This document shows, one piece after another, positions 46,892-54,633 of a DNA stretch of 64,000 nt. The stretch is taken from the NCBI GenBank assembly GCA_947631685.1, contig CANRMI010000003.1:180451-244450 (forward strand), read 5' to 3'. Within the stretch, counting starts at the first letter, position 1. The number at the start of each line of letters is the position of its first letter. Source of the stretch: an uncultured Lachnospiraceae bacterium (GTDB lineage: Bacteria > Bacillota > Clostridia > Lachnospirales > Lachnospiraceae). A program made the position numbers and the translations under genes. Below the pieces are notes generated by a model. The model was not told the DNA's origin. It was given only the letters and a program-made list of their open reading frames with translations, and made no database searches.

Positions 46892-48000
46892 GAATTAACT
46901 ACAACGTATCGGCAATGGTAACGAATAACGCGCTTTCCAACAGTGACAATCTGCTGGCAAAATCGTTGGAAAGGCTTTCTTCCGGATTGAAGATCAATCA
47001 TGCCAAGGACAATCCGGCAGGACTGGCTATGGCAAAGCGTATGAACGCACAGCTGGAGGGTATTTCCAAGGCCACGCAGAATGCCAGTGACGGGATTTCC
47101 ATTATCGAAACCATCGACGGAACTTTAAGCGAGGTTCATGAAATGGTGCAGAGAATGAACGAGCTGGCAGTAAAGGCCAACAACGCACCCATGACGGATG
47201 AAGACAAACAGATCGTGCAGGAAGAGGTTACGCAGCTTTGCGAAGAGATTGAGAGAATTGCCCAGGAGACGCAGTTCAACGGGCAGACGCTGTTAAACGG
47301 CCAGTTTGATGTAAAGGCATACACCGATAACGAAGCGATCCGTGTCAGCTATTGCTCCGACAGTGTGGCGGTGCAGGATTACGAAATGAATATCACCGGG
47401 GTTACCTATGATGACGACGGCAATGTAGAGAGCGTCAGCGCTGACTTTGGAAAGGGATTTCCGGCTGACGCGCAGGTCAGCGAGGTTACACAGAACGAGG
47501 TTGTGATCAAGGGCAGCGATGGATTCGAGATGAGACTGAACCTGGATGAAGTGGTGGCAAAGGGAGAGGATCCTGCGGGAGCGCTGAAGATCGAAGCGAC
47601 CGGCATAGGCCCCATGCGGCTTCAGATAGGCGCTAACGAGGGGCAGGTGCTGGAGGTAAGGATCCCAGAGATCAGTTTAAAGCATATGGGGATCGAGGGA
47701 ATCGACATGTCTACACAGGAGGGGGCATACGACGCGTTGAGCAGAATGGACGGCGCTATCAAGTATATTTCCTCGGTGCGGAGCAGGCTGGGCGCGTATC
47801 AGAACCGGCTGGAATCCACCGTCAGCAATCTGGATATTACCAATGAAAACATGACTTCAGCGTATTCCCGCATCATGGATGTGGATATGGCGGAGGAAAT
47901 GACGGAATACACCACCTATCAGGTATTGGCTCAGGCCGGTACTTCCATGCTGGCTCAGGCCAATGAAAGGCCGTCTCAGGTATTACAGCTGTTGCAGTAG
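46888..48000 (+). CDS. fliC: Flagellin
   Basis: A 370-residue flagellin with the conserved N-terminal D0/D1 part (MRINYNVSAMVTNNALSNSD, LERLSSGLKINHAKDNPAGL) and C-terminal D1/D0 part (SRLGAYQNRLESTVSNLDIT, TSMLAQANERPSQVLQLLQ). The central variable part is about 150 residues and contains one cysteine (SYCSDS), rare in flagellins. AGGAGGCAAT gives a strong ribosome site inside the end of the upstream gene, and ATGA overlap couples translation. It probably forms a filament subunit exported by the flagellar type III apparatus. Confidence 0.95.
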   Translation: MRINYNVSAMVTNNALSNSDNLLAKSLERLSSGLKINHAKDNPAGLAMAKRMNAQLEGISKATQNASDGISIIETIDGTLSEVHEMVQRMNELAVKANNAPMTDEDKQIVQEEVTQLCEEIERIAQETQFNGQTLLNGQFDVKAYTDNEAIRVSYCSDSVAVQDYEMNITGVTYDDDGNVESVSADFGKGFPADAQVSEVTQNEVVIKGSDGFEMRLNLDEVVAKGEDPAGALKIEATGIGPMRLQIGANEGQVLEVRIPEISLKHMGIEGIDMSTQEGAYDALSRMDGAIKYISSVRSRLGAYQNRLESTVSNLDITNENMTSAYSRIMDVDMAEEMTEYTTYQVLAQAGTSMLAQANERPSQVLQLLQ

Positions 48001-48017
48001 AAAGGATGCGGGTGCAT

Positions 48018-48494
48018 ATGACAAAGGAATGTAAGCAGCAGTTTACACTGCGGATCACACAGGCAAATAAGACGGAAATGATAGTCATTTTGTATGAAAT
48101 GGCACTGACATATTTGTCAGATGCAGAGGAAGCTCTGGAAAATGGAGAAATCGCGGCCTGCAGGGAAGCGATACGAAGGGTCAGAGGCTGTATCGAAGAG
48201 CTGATAAACTCGCTGAATCTGGAATATGATCTGGCGGGCCGGCTGCTGTCTTTGTACCTGTACTGCAACAGGGAACTGATAAAGGCGGACATCCGCAAGG
48301 AATCCGCTCCCCTGGCACATGTGCGCATGGTAATTGAGAAGCTTCTGGCTGCGTACAGGGAATTGGCGGGACAGGATACTTCCGGCCCCGTCATGCAGAA
48401 TTCCCAGACCGTATACACGGGCTTGACCTATGGAAAAAACAAATTATCCGAAGACGTGGCTGAGGAGAGCCCGAACAGAGGATTTCGGGCTTAA
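48018..48494 (+). CDS. fliS: Flagellar export chaperone FliS-like protein
   Basis: A protein of 158 residues with the FliS pattern: hydrophobic/acidic helix QANKTEMIVILYEMALTYLS, then AIRRVRGCIEELINSLN, DLAGRLLSLYLYCNRELIKA and VRMVIEKLLAAYREL. FliS binds the flagellin C-terminus in the cytosol and prevents early polymerisation. The start is ambiguous: an ATG at 48006 abuts the AAAGG ribosome site, so 48018 is preferred. It follows flagellin directly. Its last 51 bases overlap, tail to tail, the minus-strand DUF2508 gene. Confidence 0.85.
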   Translation: MTKECKQQFTLRITQANKTEMIVILYEMALTYLSDAEEALENGEIAACREAIRRVRGCIEELINSLNLEYDLAGRLLSLYLYCNRELIKADIRKESAPLAHVRMVIEKLLAAYRELAGQDTSGPVMQNSQTVYTGLTYGKNKLSEDVAEESPNRGFRA

Positions 48495-48737
48495 TTCCGG
48501 AACAAACTGCCGTTCTCTGTCCGCAAGCTCGCTGAGATATTTGTAGCGCTTGAGCAGTGAGTTGATCTCATAGATGTAGCAGTCTATCATATCCGGTTCC
48601 GTGGCGTTGTCAAAACCCGCGTACGCAATCTCCAGAGCGTAGCGGGTTTTTTCTATATCTTCCGTCAGAGTGGAAGAAGAAAAATCCTCTTCAACGGGAA
48701 TATCTTTGGCAAATTCTTGGCGGAATAAAATTTTCAT
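48444..48737 (-). CDS. DUF2508 (YaaL-like) family protein
   Basis: A 97-residue mostly helical protein (MKILFRQEFAKDIPVEEDFS, DIEKTRYALEIAYAGFDNAT, YEINSLLKRYKYL). The block ending in DMIDCYIYEINSL matches DUF2508/YaaL, a small Firmicutes protein often next to bofA, as here. The ATG at 48735-48737 follows AAAGGAGCC; an upstream extension to 49061 is rejected since it runs antisense through bofA. Function unknown. It is the only minus-strand gene right of the origin. Confidence 0.82.
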   Translation of the reverse strand: MKILFRQEFAKDIPVEEDFSSSTLTEDIEKTRYALEIAYAGFDNATEPDMIDCYIYEINSLLKRYKYLSELADRERQFVPELSPKSSVRALLSHVFG

Positions 48738-48900
48738 ATAGGCTCCTTTGAGGATAAGTATTTCTATAAAAAGTATAGCCTGTTTTCTTTGTAATATTCC
48801 TCTTTTTGCCTTTTCTGGGAAATAATTGAAATCGACGTTTGTGTCATAATAGAAAGACAGAGCGCATAGGCTGGTACAAAGAACGGGGAGAAACAGGACA

Positions 48901-49173
48901 ATGGCAGAGGGACAGGGAATCCTTTTATTGATCAGTATAGGCGCGGCGCTCCTGCTGCTCATATCTCTGCGGAAGCGGACGGAGTGGCTCCTCAATTTTA
49001 TCCTGCGCATGGTAATGGGCAGTCTGGCGATCTTAGCGGTGAATGAATTGCTTGCCGGCATGGGGATAAACGGCGGGATAGGGGTGAACCCCGTGACCGT
49101 TTTGACATCCGGAATGCTTGGATTTCCTGGTCTGGCGGCACTTTATGGGATTTATTTTTATAAATCTTTGTAA
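48901..49173 (+). CDS. bofA: Pro-sigmaK processing inhibitor BofA family protein
   Basis: A 90-residue protein with two membrane helices (about 6-22 and 32-50) and a hydrophobic end. The C-terminal block GGIGVNPVTVLTSGMLGFPG is the BofA signature. In B. subtilis BofA holds the SpoIVFB protease inactive until sigma-K is needed in the mother cell. Its presence suggests a spore-forming lineage. GGGGAG lies 11 bases before the ATG. It is divergent from the DUF2508 gene. Confidence 0.88.
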   Translation: MAEGQGILLLISIGAALLLLISLRKRTEWLLNFILRMVMGSLAILAVNELLAGMGINGGIGVNPVTVLTSGMLGFPGLAALYGIYFYKSL

Positions 49174-49208
49174 AAAATGCCAAAAATGATTTTTTTGATT
49201 TTAACTAC

Positions 49209-49237
49209 TGGACAAACCGGTTTGCGGTCTGTATAAT
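49209..49237 (+). promoter_or_regulatory. Promoter of the Tad pilus locus
   Basis: TGGACA (49209-49214), 17-base spacer, perfect TATAAT (49232-49237). The leader (49245-49359) contains two small stem-loops, CGGTGC-TTTG-GCACCG at 49285-49300 and GGAAC-ATTTC-GTTCC at 49307-49321, then TTTTTT at 49330-49335. This might be an attenuator or just structured leader. Confidence 0.65.
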
Positions 49238-49359
49238 GCAATTTACAACCTGTGGCGTTCTGCTGCGGGACAAGAATCTGTTTGCGGTGCTTTGGCACCG
49301 TCCAAAGGAACATTTCGTTCCGGCGTACCTTTTTTAAAATTCATAAGGAGGAAGAAGTT

Positions 49360-49896
49360 ATTTTAGTGTTATTGGCATGGCTGTCCGCTGCCTGTTATTT
49401 TGATTACCGCAGGGATAGGATCCCCAATCGGTTGATCGCGGCAGGCGCAGCGGCGGGCCTTATTTACCGGATCGGTCTTATTTTCTCATCTTTTGCTCTC
49501 AAAGAGGCTGCGGCAGAACTGCTGTCTGCTGCCGGAGGAGTCCTGCTGTGGGCGGGAATCATCTTTCTTGTTTTTTATCCCCTTTATAAATTAGGCGTTT
49601 TCGGCGCGGGTGATGTGAAGCTGTTCTGCCTGCTGCCCCTTTTCTTAAAAGGCACGGAATGCGTATACTGCCTTGGCGCAAGTCTTGCCATAGGAGCGCT
49701 TCTTGGGGCGGTGAAGCTTCTGCGGCAAGGCAGTTTCAGAGAAAGGATCGCTTACTTTTGCTCCTATACCGCGGATGTAGTCAAGTCCAGAGCGTTTTTT
49801 ATGTATCTGGAGAATGGGGAGAGAAAGAAGGCTTCTGTACACATGGCAGGGGCGGTATTTCTGGGAGTTCTGCTGCATGGCGTAGGACTATATTGA
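49360..49896 (+). CDS. Type IV prepilin peptidase (A24 family), first copy
   Basis: A membrane protein of about 178 residues with six hydrophobic segments. The two catalytic aspartates are in CYFDYRRDRIPN near the N-terminus and GAGDVKLF in the middle, the A24 prepilin-peptidase pattern (TadV/CpaA). No ATG fits: AAGGAGG (49346-49351 area) points to ATT at 49360, eight bases on, while the next GTG (49366) is 14 bases away. Upstream in-frame codons to 49252 give a Cys/Arg-rich, unlikely protein. It should cleave the Flp and pseudopilin leader peptides made by this locus. Confidence 0.85.
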   Translation: MLVLLAWLSAACYFDYRRDRIPNRLIAAGAAAGLIYRIGLIFSSFALKEAAAELLSAAGGVLLWAGIIFLVFYPLYKLGVFGAGDVKLFCLLPLFLKGTECVYCLGASLAIGALLGAVKLLRQGSFRERIAYFCSYTADVVKSRAFFMYLENGERKKASVHMAGAVFLGVLLHGVGLY

Positions 49897-49953
49897 AATC
49901 CGCAGGTCTTGCCGGCGGGGTGAAATTGAAAAGAGATGAAGGAGAACTGGCAT

Positions 49954-50958
49954 ATGAAGAAAAAAATACTGGCGTTGTGTGACAGTGAAAAAGATTATCT
50001 GGACAGCATGGCGGATTATTTGGAAGGCAGAGGGGATTTTCCCTATGAACTTCGTACCTACAGCGGGCCAGAAAAGCTGGTAGAGTTCGGCCAAAAGGAG
50101 CGGATTGAAGTACTTTTGGTGGCGGAGTCGGATTTTACCTATGAGATATCGGCGCTGGATACTGGCAGCACCCTGCTTTTAAACGAGAGCGGGACCGTTT
50201 GCGGGGACATGGTACGGAACATAGATAAATACCAGAAGGCGGAGGGCATCTGGCAGGAAATTCTGGAGCATTACGCGGAATCTCTTTCCGAGGAAGGGAA
50301 AAGATTAAAAAGCGCGGAGAGGGCGAAGATCATCGGGCTGTATTCACCCGTCCGCAGATGTCTGCAGACCTCCCTGGCGCTGACACTGGGACAGGCGCTG
50401 GCGGAAAAGAAAAAGGTCCTCTACATCAGCTTTGAGCACTATGCCGGCTGGAACCAGCTTTTGGACAAGAACGTAAAGGGAGATCTGACGGCATTGCTCT
50501 ATTTTTCTAAAGAAGCGGATATGAAGTTCGCGGGAAGATTGAGCGCTCTGACCCGCAGGATCGGCCGGCTTTGTTATATCCCGCCGGCTTACGCCGGAGA
50601 AAACCTCATCTATGTGACGGGTATGGAGTGGCAAACTCTGATAGGCAGGATCGCGGAGCTGGGAGGTTATGATTACCTGGTCTTGGATTTAAGTGAAAGC
50701 ATACAAGGAACCTTTGAATTGCTGCGTATGTGCGACCGCATTTATACCATAATCCGGGAGGACGAGCAGGCACGCTCTAAGCTGGCGCAGTATGAGACGC
50801 TGTTAGCAGAGAGTGAGTATGAGGATGTATTGAAGAAAACCAGCAGGAAGCTGCTGCCGCAGTTTGCCCGCCTGCCGGAGAGGATCGAGCAGTATACCGG
50901 CGGAGAATTGGCGGAGTATGTCCGGAAGCTGGTACGGGAAGAACTGGAGTGCGTATAA
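49954..50958 (+). CDS. TadZ/CpaE-like pilus assembly protein with degenerate Walker A
   Basis: A 334-residue protein with an N-terminal receiver-like domain (KKKILALCDSEKDYLDSMAD) and a C-terminal ParA/MinD-like domain. Where ParA has the deviant KGGxGKT loop, this one has GLYSPVRRCLQTSLAL, lacking the key lysines, and later GYDYLVLDLSESIQGT fits the switch II/Walker B position. TadZ proteins place the pilus machine at a pole. The ATG at 49954 follows AAGGAGAACTGG; an earlier ATG at 49936 has no site. It lies between the prepilin peptidase and TadA, the usual TadZ spot. Confidence 0.8.
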   Translation: MKKKILALCDSEKDYLDSMADYLEGRGDFPYELRTYSGPEKLVEFGQKERIEVLLVAESDFTYEISALDTGSTLLLNESGTVCGDMVRNIDKYQKAEGIWQEILEHYAESLSEEGKRLKSAERAKIIGLYSPVRRCLQTSLALTLGQALAEKKKVLYISFEHYAGWNQLLDKNVKGDLTALLYFSKEADMKFAGRLSALTRRIGRLCYIPPAYAGENLIYVTGMEWQTLIGRIAELGGYDYLVLDLSESIQGTFELLRMCDRIYTIIREDEQARSKLAQYETLLAESEYEDVLKKTSRKLLPQFARLPERIEQYTGGELAEYVRKLVREELECV

Positions 50959-50994
50959 ACATGATTTAGGCTGTTTAAAGACGGCGATAGGAGA

Positions 50995-52281
50995 ATGGAT
51001 TTGAAGGTACTGTGGGAAGAAATGAAAAAGAGGCTGGAAGAAAAGCTTTTGGCTTCTCTGGATTATTCTAGGGAAGCTTCGGATGAGGAAGTGGAAACGC
51101 TGCTGGATGATCTGTTTTTGCGGGAGGAGGAACTGCGCTTCTGGACGGTGGGGGAACGTCGTAAGCTCCGCCAGGAAATTTTCTTTTCCCTGAGACGGCT
51201 GGATATTTTACAAGCGCTTCTGGAGGAGGAAGAAGTTACGGAGATCATGATAAATGGCCCGGACAGCTTGTTTGTAGAGCGCCATGGACGGTTGGAGCGA
51301 TATGAAAAGTGCTTTGGATCCGGAGAAAAGCTGGCACAGGTAATTCAGAAGATCGTGGGCGAATGCAACCGCGCCGTCAATGAGTCCTCTCCCATTGTGG
51401 ACGCCAGGCTGCGGGACGGGAGCAGAGTGAATGTGGTGTTGAGCCCTATAGCCATTAACGGGCCCATTGTCACCATCCGGCGTTTTCCCAACAAGCCCGT
51501 CACCATGGAACAGATGCTGAAATGGAACAGTATTACCAGGGAGGCGGCGAAAGAGCTGCAGCTATTAGTGCAGGCTGGGTACAACATTTTTATCAGTGGA
51601 GGAACGGGCTCCGGAAAGACCACGTTTCTCAATGTACTTTCCGGATATATTCCTTCGGAGGAAAGGATAATCACCATAGAGGACAGCGCGGAGCTGCAGC
51701 TGCAGGGGATTCCCAATCTGGTTCGCATGGAAACCAGGAATGAGAATGTGGAGGGCTGCAATCCGATCACTATTCGGGACCTGATCAGGGCTTCTCTGCG
51801 GATGAGACCTGACAGAATCATAGTGGGAGAGGTACGGGGCAGCGAAGCCATTGATATGATGACAGCTTTTAATACGGGACATGACGGTTCCATGTCCACC
51901 GGCCACGCCAACAGCGCCAAAGACATGTTAAACCGTCTGCAGACCATGATCTTAATGGGGATGGAACTGCCGCTGCAGGCAGTCCGGCAACAGATTGCTT
52001 CCGGCATAGACGTTCTGGTGCATTTGGGCAGACTGAGGGACGGAACCCGGAAAGTGTTGGAAATCTGGGAAATAGATGGGTGTGAAGAAGGGGAGATCCG
52101 GCTCAATCTGCTGTATGAATTTGTGGAACAGGGGGAAGGGGCGGACGGCAGGATCCTTGGCAGATTGGAAAAGAAAGGAGAATTGAAGCATGTTCAAAAA
52201 CTTAAAGCGGCGGGTATCCCGCTATGGAATGGCGCGGGCAGAGTTTTTTCGTCAAAAGAACAGGGGCACGCCAATCTATGA
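50995..52281 (+). CDS. tadA: Tad pilus assembly ATPase TadA (CpaF)
   Basis: A 428-residue hexameric secretion ATPase that powers Flp pilus assembly. It has EVTEIMINGPDSLFVERHGR, Walker A ISGGTGSGKTTFLNVLSG, the Asp box, TIEDSAELQL, RMRPDRIIVGEVRG and the His box STGHANSAKDML. The ATG at 50995 touches the AGGAGA site; an in-frame TTG at 51001 has better spacing and may be the real start. The last 92 bases overlap tadB in another frame. Confidence 0.95.
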   Translation: MDLKVLWEEMKKRLEEKLLASLDYSREASDEEVETLLDDLFLREEELRFWTVGERRKLRQEIFFSLRRLDILQALLEEEEVTEIMINGPDSLFVERHGRLERYEKCFGSGEKLAQVIQKIVGECNRAVNESSPIVDARLRDGSRVNVVLSPIAINGPIVTIRRFPNKPVTMEQMLKWNSITREAAKELQLLVQAGYNIFISGGTGSGKTTFLNVLSGYIPSEERIITIEDSAELQLQGIPNLVRMETRNENVEGCNPITIRDLIRASLRMRPDRIIVGEVRGSEAIDMMTAFNTGHDGSMSTGHANSAKDMLNRLQTMILMGMELPLQAVRQQIASGIDVLVHLGRLRDGTRKVLEIWEIDGCEEGEIRLNLLYEFVEQGEGADGRILGRLEKKGELKHVQKLKAAGIPLWNGAGRVFSSKEQGHANL

Positions 52282-53008
52282 CCATTATTTTTTTAATACA
52301 CGAGAAAGGGTACAGTATGGCTTTATCAGTTTCTGCATAGTGGCTTTCTTTGCCTTTTTCTTCTACCGGAGCCTGTGGGCGGTATTTTTCCTCTGCCCGC
52401 TGGGAGTGTTCTGCTATCTGGGGTTTCAGAAAGAAAGGGGAAAGAAAAGAGGAAAAAGATTGGAGGAAGAGTTTAAGGACTGTATTCTGTCCGTGTCCGC
52501 CAATCTGCGGGCAGGGTATTCTGTTGAAAATGCTTTTGAGGAAAGTCTCCGGGACATCAGGGAGCTTTATGGAAAAAACAGTCTCATGTGTGGAGAACTT
52601 TTGCGGATCAAAAAGGGGATCGCGCACAATGTACCTCTGGAGGCGCTGCTCTTGGAACTGGGGGAAAGGAGCGGAAGCGGTAATATCCAGGAATTTGGGG
52701 AAGTGTTTGCTATAGCCAGGGACAGCGGGGGCAGACTGCCGGAAATCATACAGTCCGCGGCGGATCTGATCGGAGAAAAGATCGTGCTGCAGCAGGAAAT
52801 ACAAGTGATGCTCAGCGGCAGGCTTTTTGAGCAGAAGATCATGAGTGTGATTCCTTTTTTGCTGACAGGATATGTTGAGATTTCCAATCGGGGGTTTTTT
52901 CGTATTTTATACCACAATCCCACAGGCGTTGCCGTTATGAGCGGCTGTCTGACCCTCTATCTTGCGGCAGTTACCCTGTCAGATCGTATCTGCGCCCGAA
53001 TCGCTTAA
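52190..53008 (+). CDS. tadB: Tad inner-membrane platform protein TadB
   Basis: A 272-residue T2SSF-family protein with helices near residues 45-62 and 65-80, a cytoplasmic four-helix region (EEEFKDCILSVSANLRAGYS, VENAFEESLRD, GGRLPEIIQSAADLIGEKI) and C-terminal helices. It works with TadC as the membrane platform for the TadA motor. AAAGGAGAATTGAAGC gives a good ribosome site inside the end of tadA. Confidence 0.9.
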   Translation: MFKNLKRRVSRYGMARAEFFRQKNRGTPIYDHYFFNTRERVQYGFISFCIVAFFAFFFYRSLWAVFFLCPLGVFCYLGFQKERGKKRGKRLEEEFKDCILSVSANLRAGYSVENAFEESLRDIRELYGKNSLMCGELLRIKKGIAHNVPLEALLLELGERSGSGNIQEFGEVFAIARDSGGRLPEIIQSAADLIGEKIVLQQEIQVMLSGRLFEQKIMSVIPFLLTGYVEISNRGFFRILYHNPTGVAVMSGCLTLYLAAVTLSDRICARIA

Positions 53009-53018
53009 AGGAGGGGCT

Positions 53019-54401
53019 ATGCTTTATCTGGGTATTTTTATACTGTTTCTGATTCTGGGAGTGTGCAGCAGAAAGCTGGATGTATCCAAGGCGGCGCCCA
53101 AAGGCGCCATAGATGCCTGTTTTTATCGGATCGCGGTTTTCCTGTTGTATCAATGGCGGCAGATACGGGGCAGCAGGCAGCGGGCCATGCGCATCATGGG
53201 GGCAGAAAGTCTGAAGATCTGCTTGCTGGTGTTTTTTGTGGGAAATGCGGCGGCGCTGATCCTGTGGCTGAGCGGAGAAGAGGAAAGGGGGCTGATAGAT
53301 GGCGGATACCTGCTCAGGGAGGAACAGGGAGGAAAAGAAAGGGAAGTGACTCTTTCGGCAAAAAATGAGAGCGGGGAGGAGGCGCAGGTATATGTAACGG
53401 TGCGGGCCATGGGCTATACACGGGAGGAGCAGGCGGCGTTGTGCGAAAGGATGTTGAAGGAACTGGAAACGTCGGCGCTGGGGGAAAATACTTCATGGAA
53501 TGAGATTTCCGGACCACTGGTGCTTCCGAAATCGGTTGCCGGCTATCCCTTTACCTTGAAATGGCGAAGCCTGGAACCGGCGGTTTTAAGCTCCGGCGGC
53601 AAAGTGGCAGATAGGAACGATTCGGTGTGGGAAACTGCGCAGGCCATCTTAGTAAAGCTGCGTCTGGAAATAAGCGGGGAGAATTTTGAACGGGAACACA
53701 GTTTTTACGCGCGGGTTGTTCCGCCTCGAGAGGAAGCGGATTTTACGCAGGCTCTGCAGGAAGCGCTGGAAGAGGCGGAGAAAAACACAGGAGAGGAGAA
53801 AGTGCAGCTTCCGGTCAAAGTACAAGGAGAAAAGGTAAGCTGGAGCGCCGGAAAGCAAAACCGAAGCGCCGTTATATTTTGGCTGGGCGTGGCGGCAGCA
53901 GGCGCGGCGGTTTTCTTTCACGGCAGGGAAATGGCAAAGGAGGAGAAAGAAAGAGGAAAGCAAATGGAAAAGGAATATCCGGCCATTGTGAGTAAGATCA
54001 CGCTTTATCTGGGGGCGGGCATGAACATCAGAAGCGCTTGGGAAAAAATCGCCGAAGGCGCCCAAGGAAAAAATAATAACCCCGTATATGAGGAAATGAG
54101 AATTACCTGTCGGGAAATGGAAGGAGGAGTAGCGGAGGCAGAAGCCTATGCCCGCTTTGGAAGGCGGGTAAGACAGCAATGTTATGTGCGTTTTGCCACA
54201 CTGCTGACGCAGAATGTAAAAAAGGGAAACGCCGCGCTTCTATCCCTTCTCAGGCAAGAGGCGTTCGCGGCATTGAATGAACACACCTCTTTTGTGAAAA
54301 GGGCGGGGGAGGAAAGCGCGACTAAGTTACTGCTTCCTATGATAATGCTTATGGGAATGGTTATGGTGCTGATCATGGTGCCTGCGTTTATGGGCATGTA
54401 A
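53019..54401 (+). CDS. tadC: Tad inner-membrane platform protein TadC with large inserted domain
   Basis: A 460-residue protein. The C-terminal ~170 residues form the T2SSF domain (EYPAIVSKITLYLGAGMNIR, SAWEKIAEG, MMILMGMVMVLIMVPAFMGM-type end). N-terminal helices lie at about residues 2-17 and 68-85. Between residues ~90 and 285 there is a soluble, probably extracellular, domain (EREVTLSAKNESGEEAQVYV; PLVLPKSVAGYPFTLKW) that ordinary ~300-residue TadC proteins lack. The ATG at 53019 has AAAGGAGGGG upstream; the longer frame from 52962 would overlap tadB and is rejected. Confidence 0.85.
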   Translation: MLYLGIFILFLILGVCSRKLDVSKAAPKGAIDACFYRIAVFLLYQWRQIRGSRQRAMRIMGAESLKICLLVFFVGNAAALILWLSGEEERGLIDGGYLLREEQGGKEREVTLSAKNESGEEAQVYVTVRAMGYTREEQAALCERMLKELETSALGENTSWNEISGPLVLPKSVAGYPFTLKWRSLEPAVLSSGGKVADRNDSVWETAQAILVKLRLEISGENFEREHSFYARVVPPREEADFTQALQEALEEAEKNTGEEKVQLPVKVQGEKVSWSAGKQNRSAVIFWLGVAAAGAAVFFHGREMAKEEKERGKQMEKEYPAIVSKITLYLGAGMNIRSAWEKIAEGAQGKNNNPVYEEMRITCREMEGGVAEAEAYARFGRRVRQQCYVRFATLLTQNVKKGNAALLSLLRQEAFAALNEHTSFVKRAGEESATKLLLPMIMLMGMVMVLIMVPAFMGM

Positions 54402-54423
54402 TGTAAAAAAGGAGGAACTTATT

Positions 54424-54624
54424 ATGAAAGAACAGCAAGGTAAAAAAGAAAAACGGCTTAAGGGATTTCAGCAGTTTTTAAAGGAGGAAGATGGAATGGG
54501 AACCGTGGAGGTGATCTTGATCATTGTGGTCTTGGTAGGGCTGGTCGTGCTTTTTAAGGATCAGGTCACTGAGATAGTGGAAAGCTTGTTTAAGAAGATT
54601 ACTTCCCAGACCGGCAAGCTGTAG
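54424..54624 (+). CDS. flp: Flp-type pilin
   Basis: A 66-residue prepilin: a basic 24-residue leader ending in EEDG, cleavage expected before MGTVEVILIIVVLVGLVVLF, with Glu at position +5 as in type IV pilins. After the hydrophobic helix there is only a short tail (KDQVTEIVESLFKKITSQTG). It would be cut by one of the two A24 peptidases. AAAGGAGGAAC precedes the ATG. It is probably the main pilus subunit. Confidence 0.9.
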   Translation: MKEQQGKKEKRLKGFQQFLKEEDGMGTVEVILIIVVLVGLVVLFKDQVTEIVESLFKKITSQTGKL

Positions 54625-54633
54625 GAAAGTGGA

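Noticed and set aside
48738..49061. N-terminal extension of the minus-strand DUF2508 gene
   Set aside because: The extension is antisense to bofA and lacks a ribosome site; a good AAAGGAG site and family start are at 48737.
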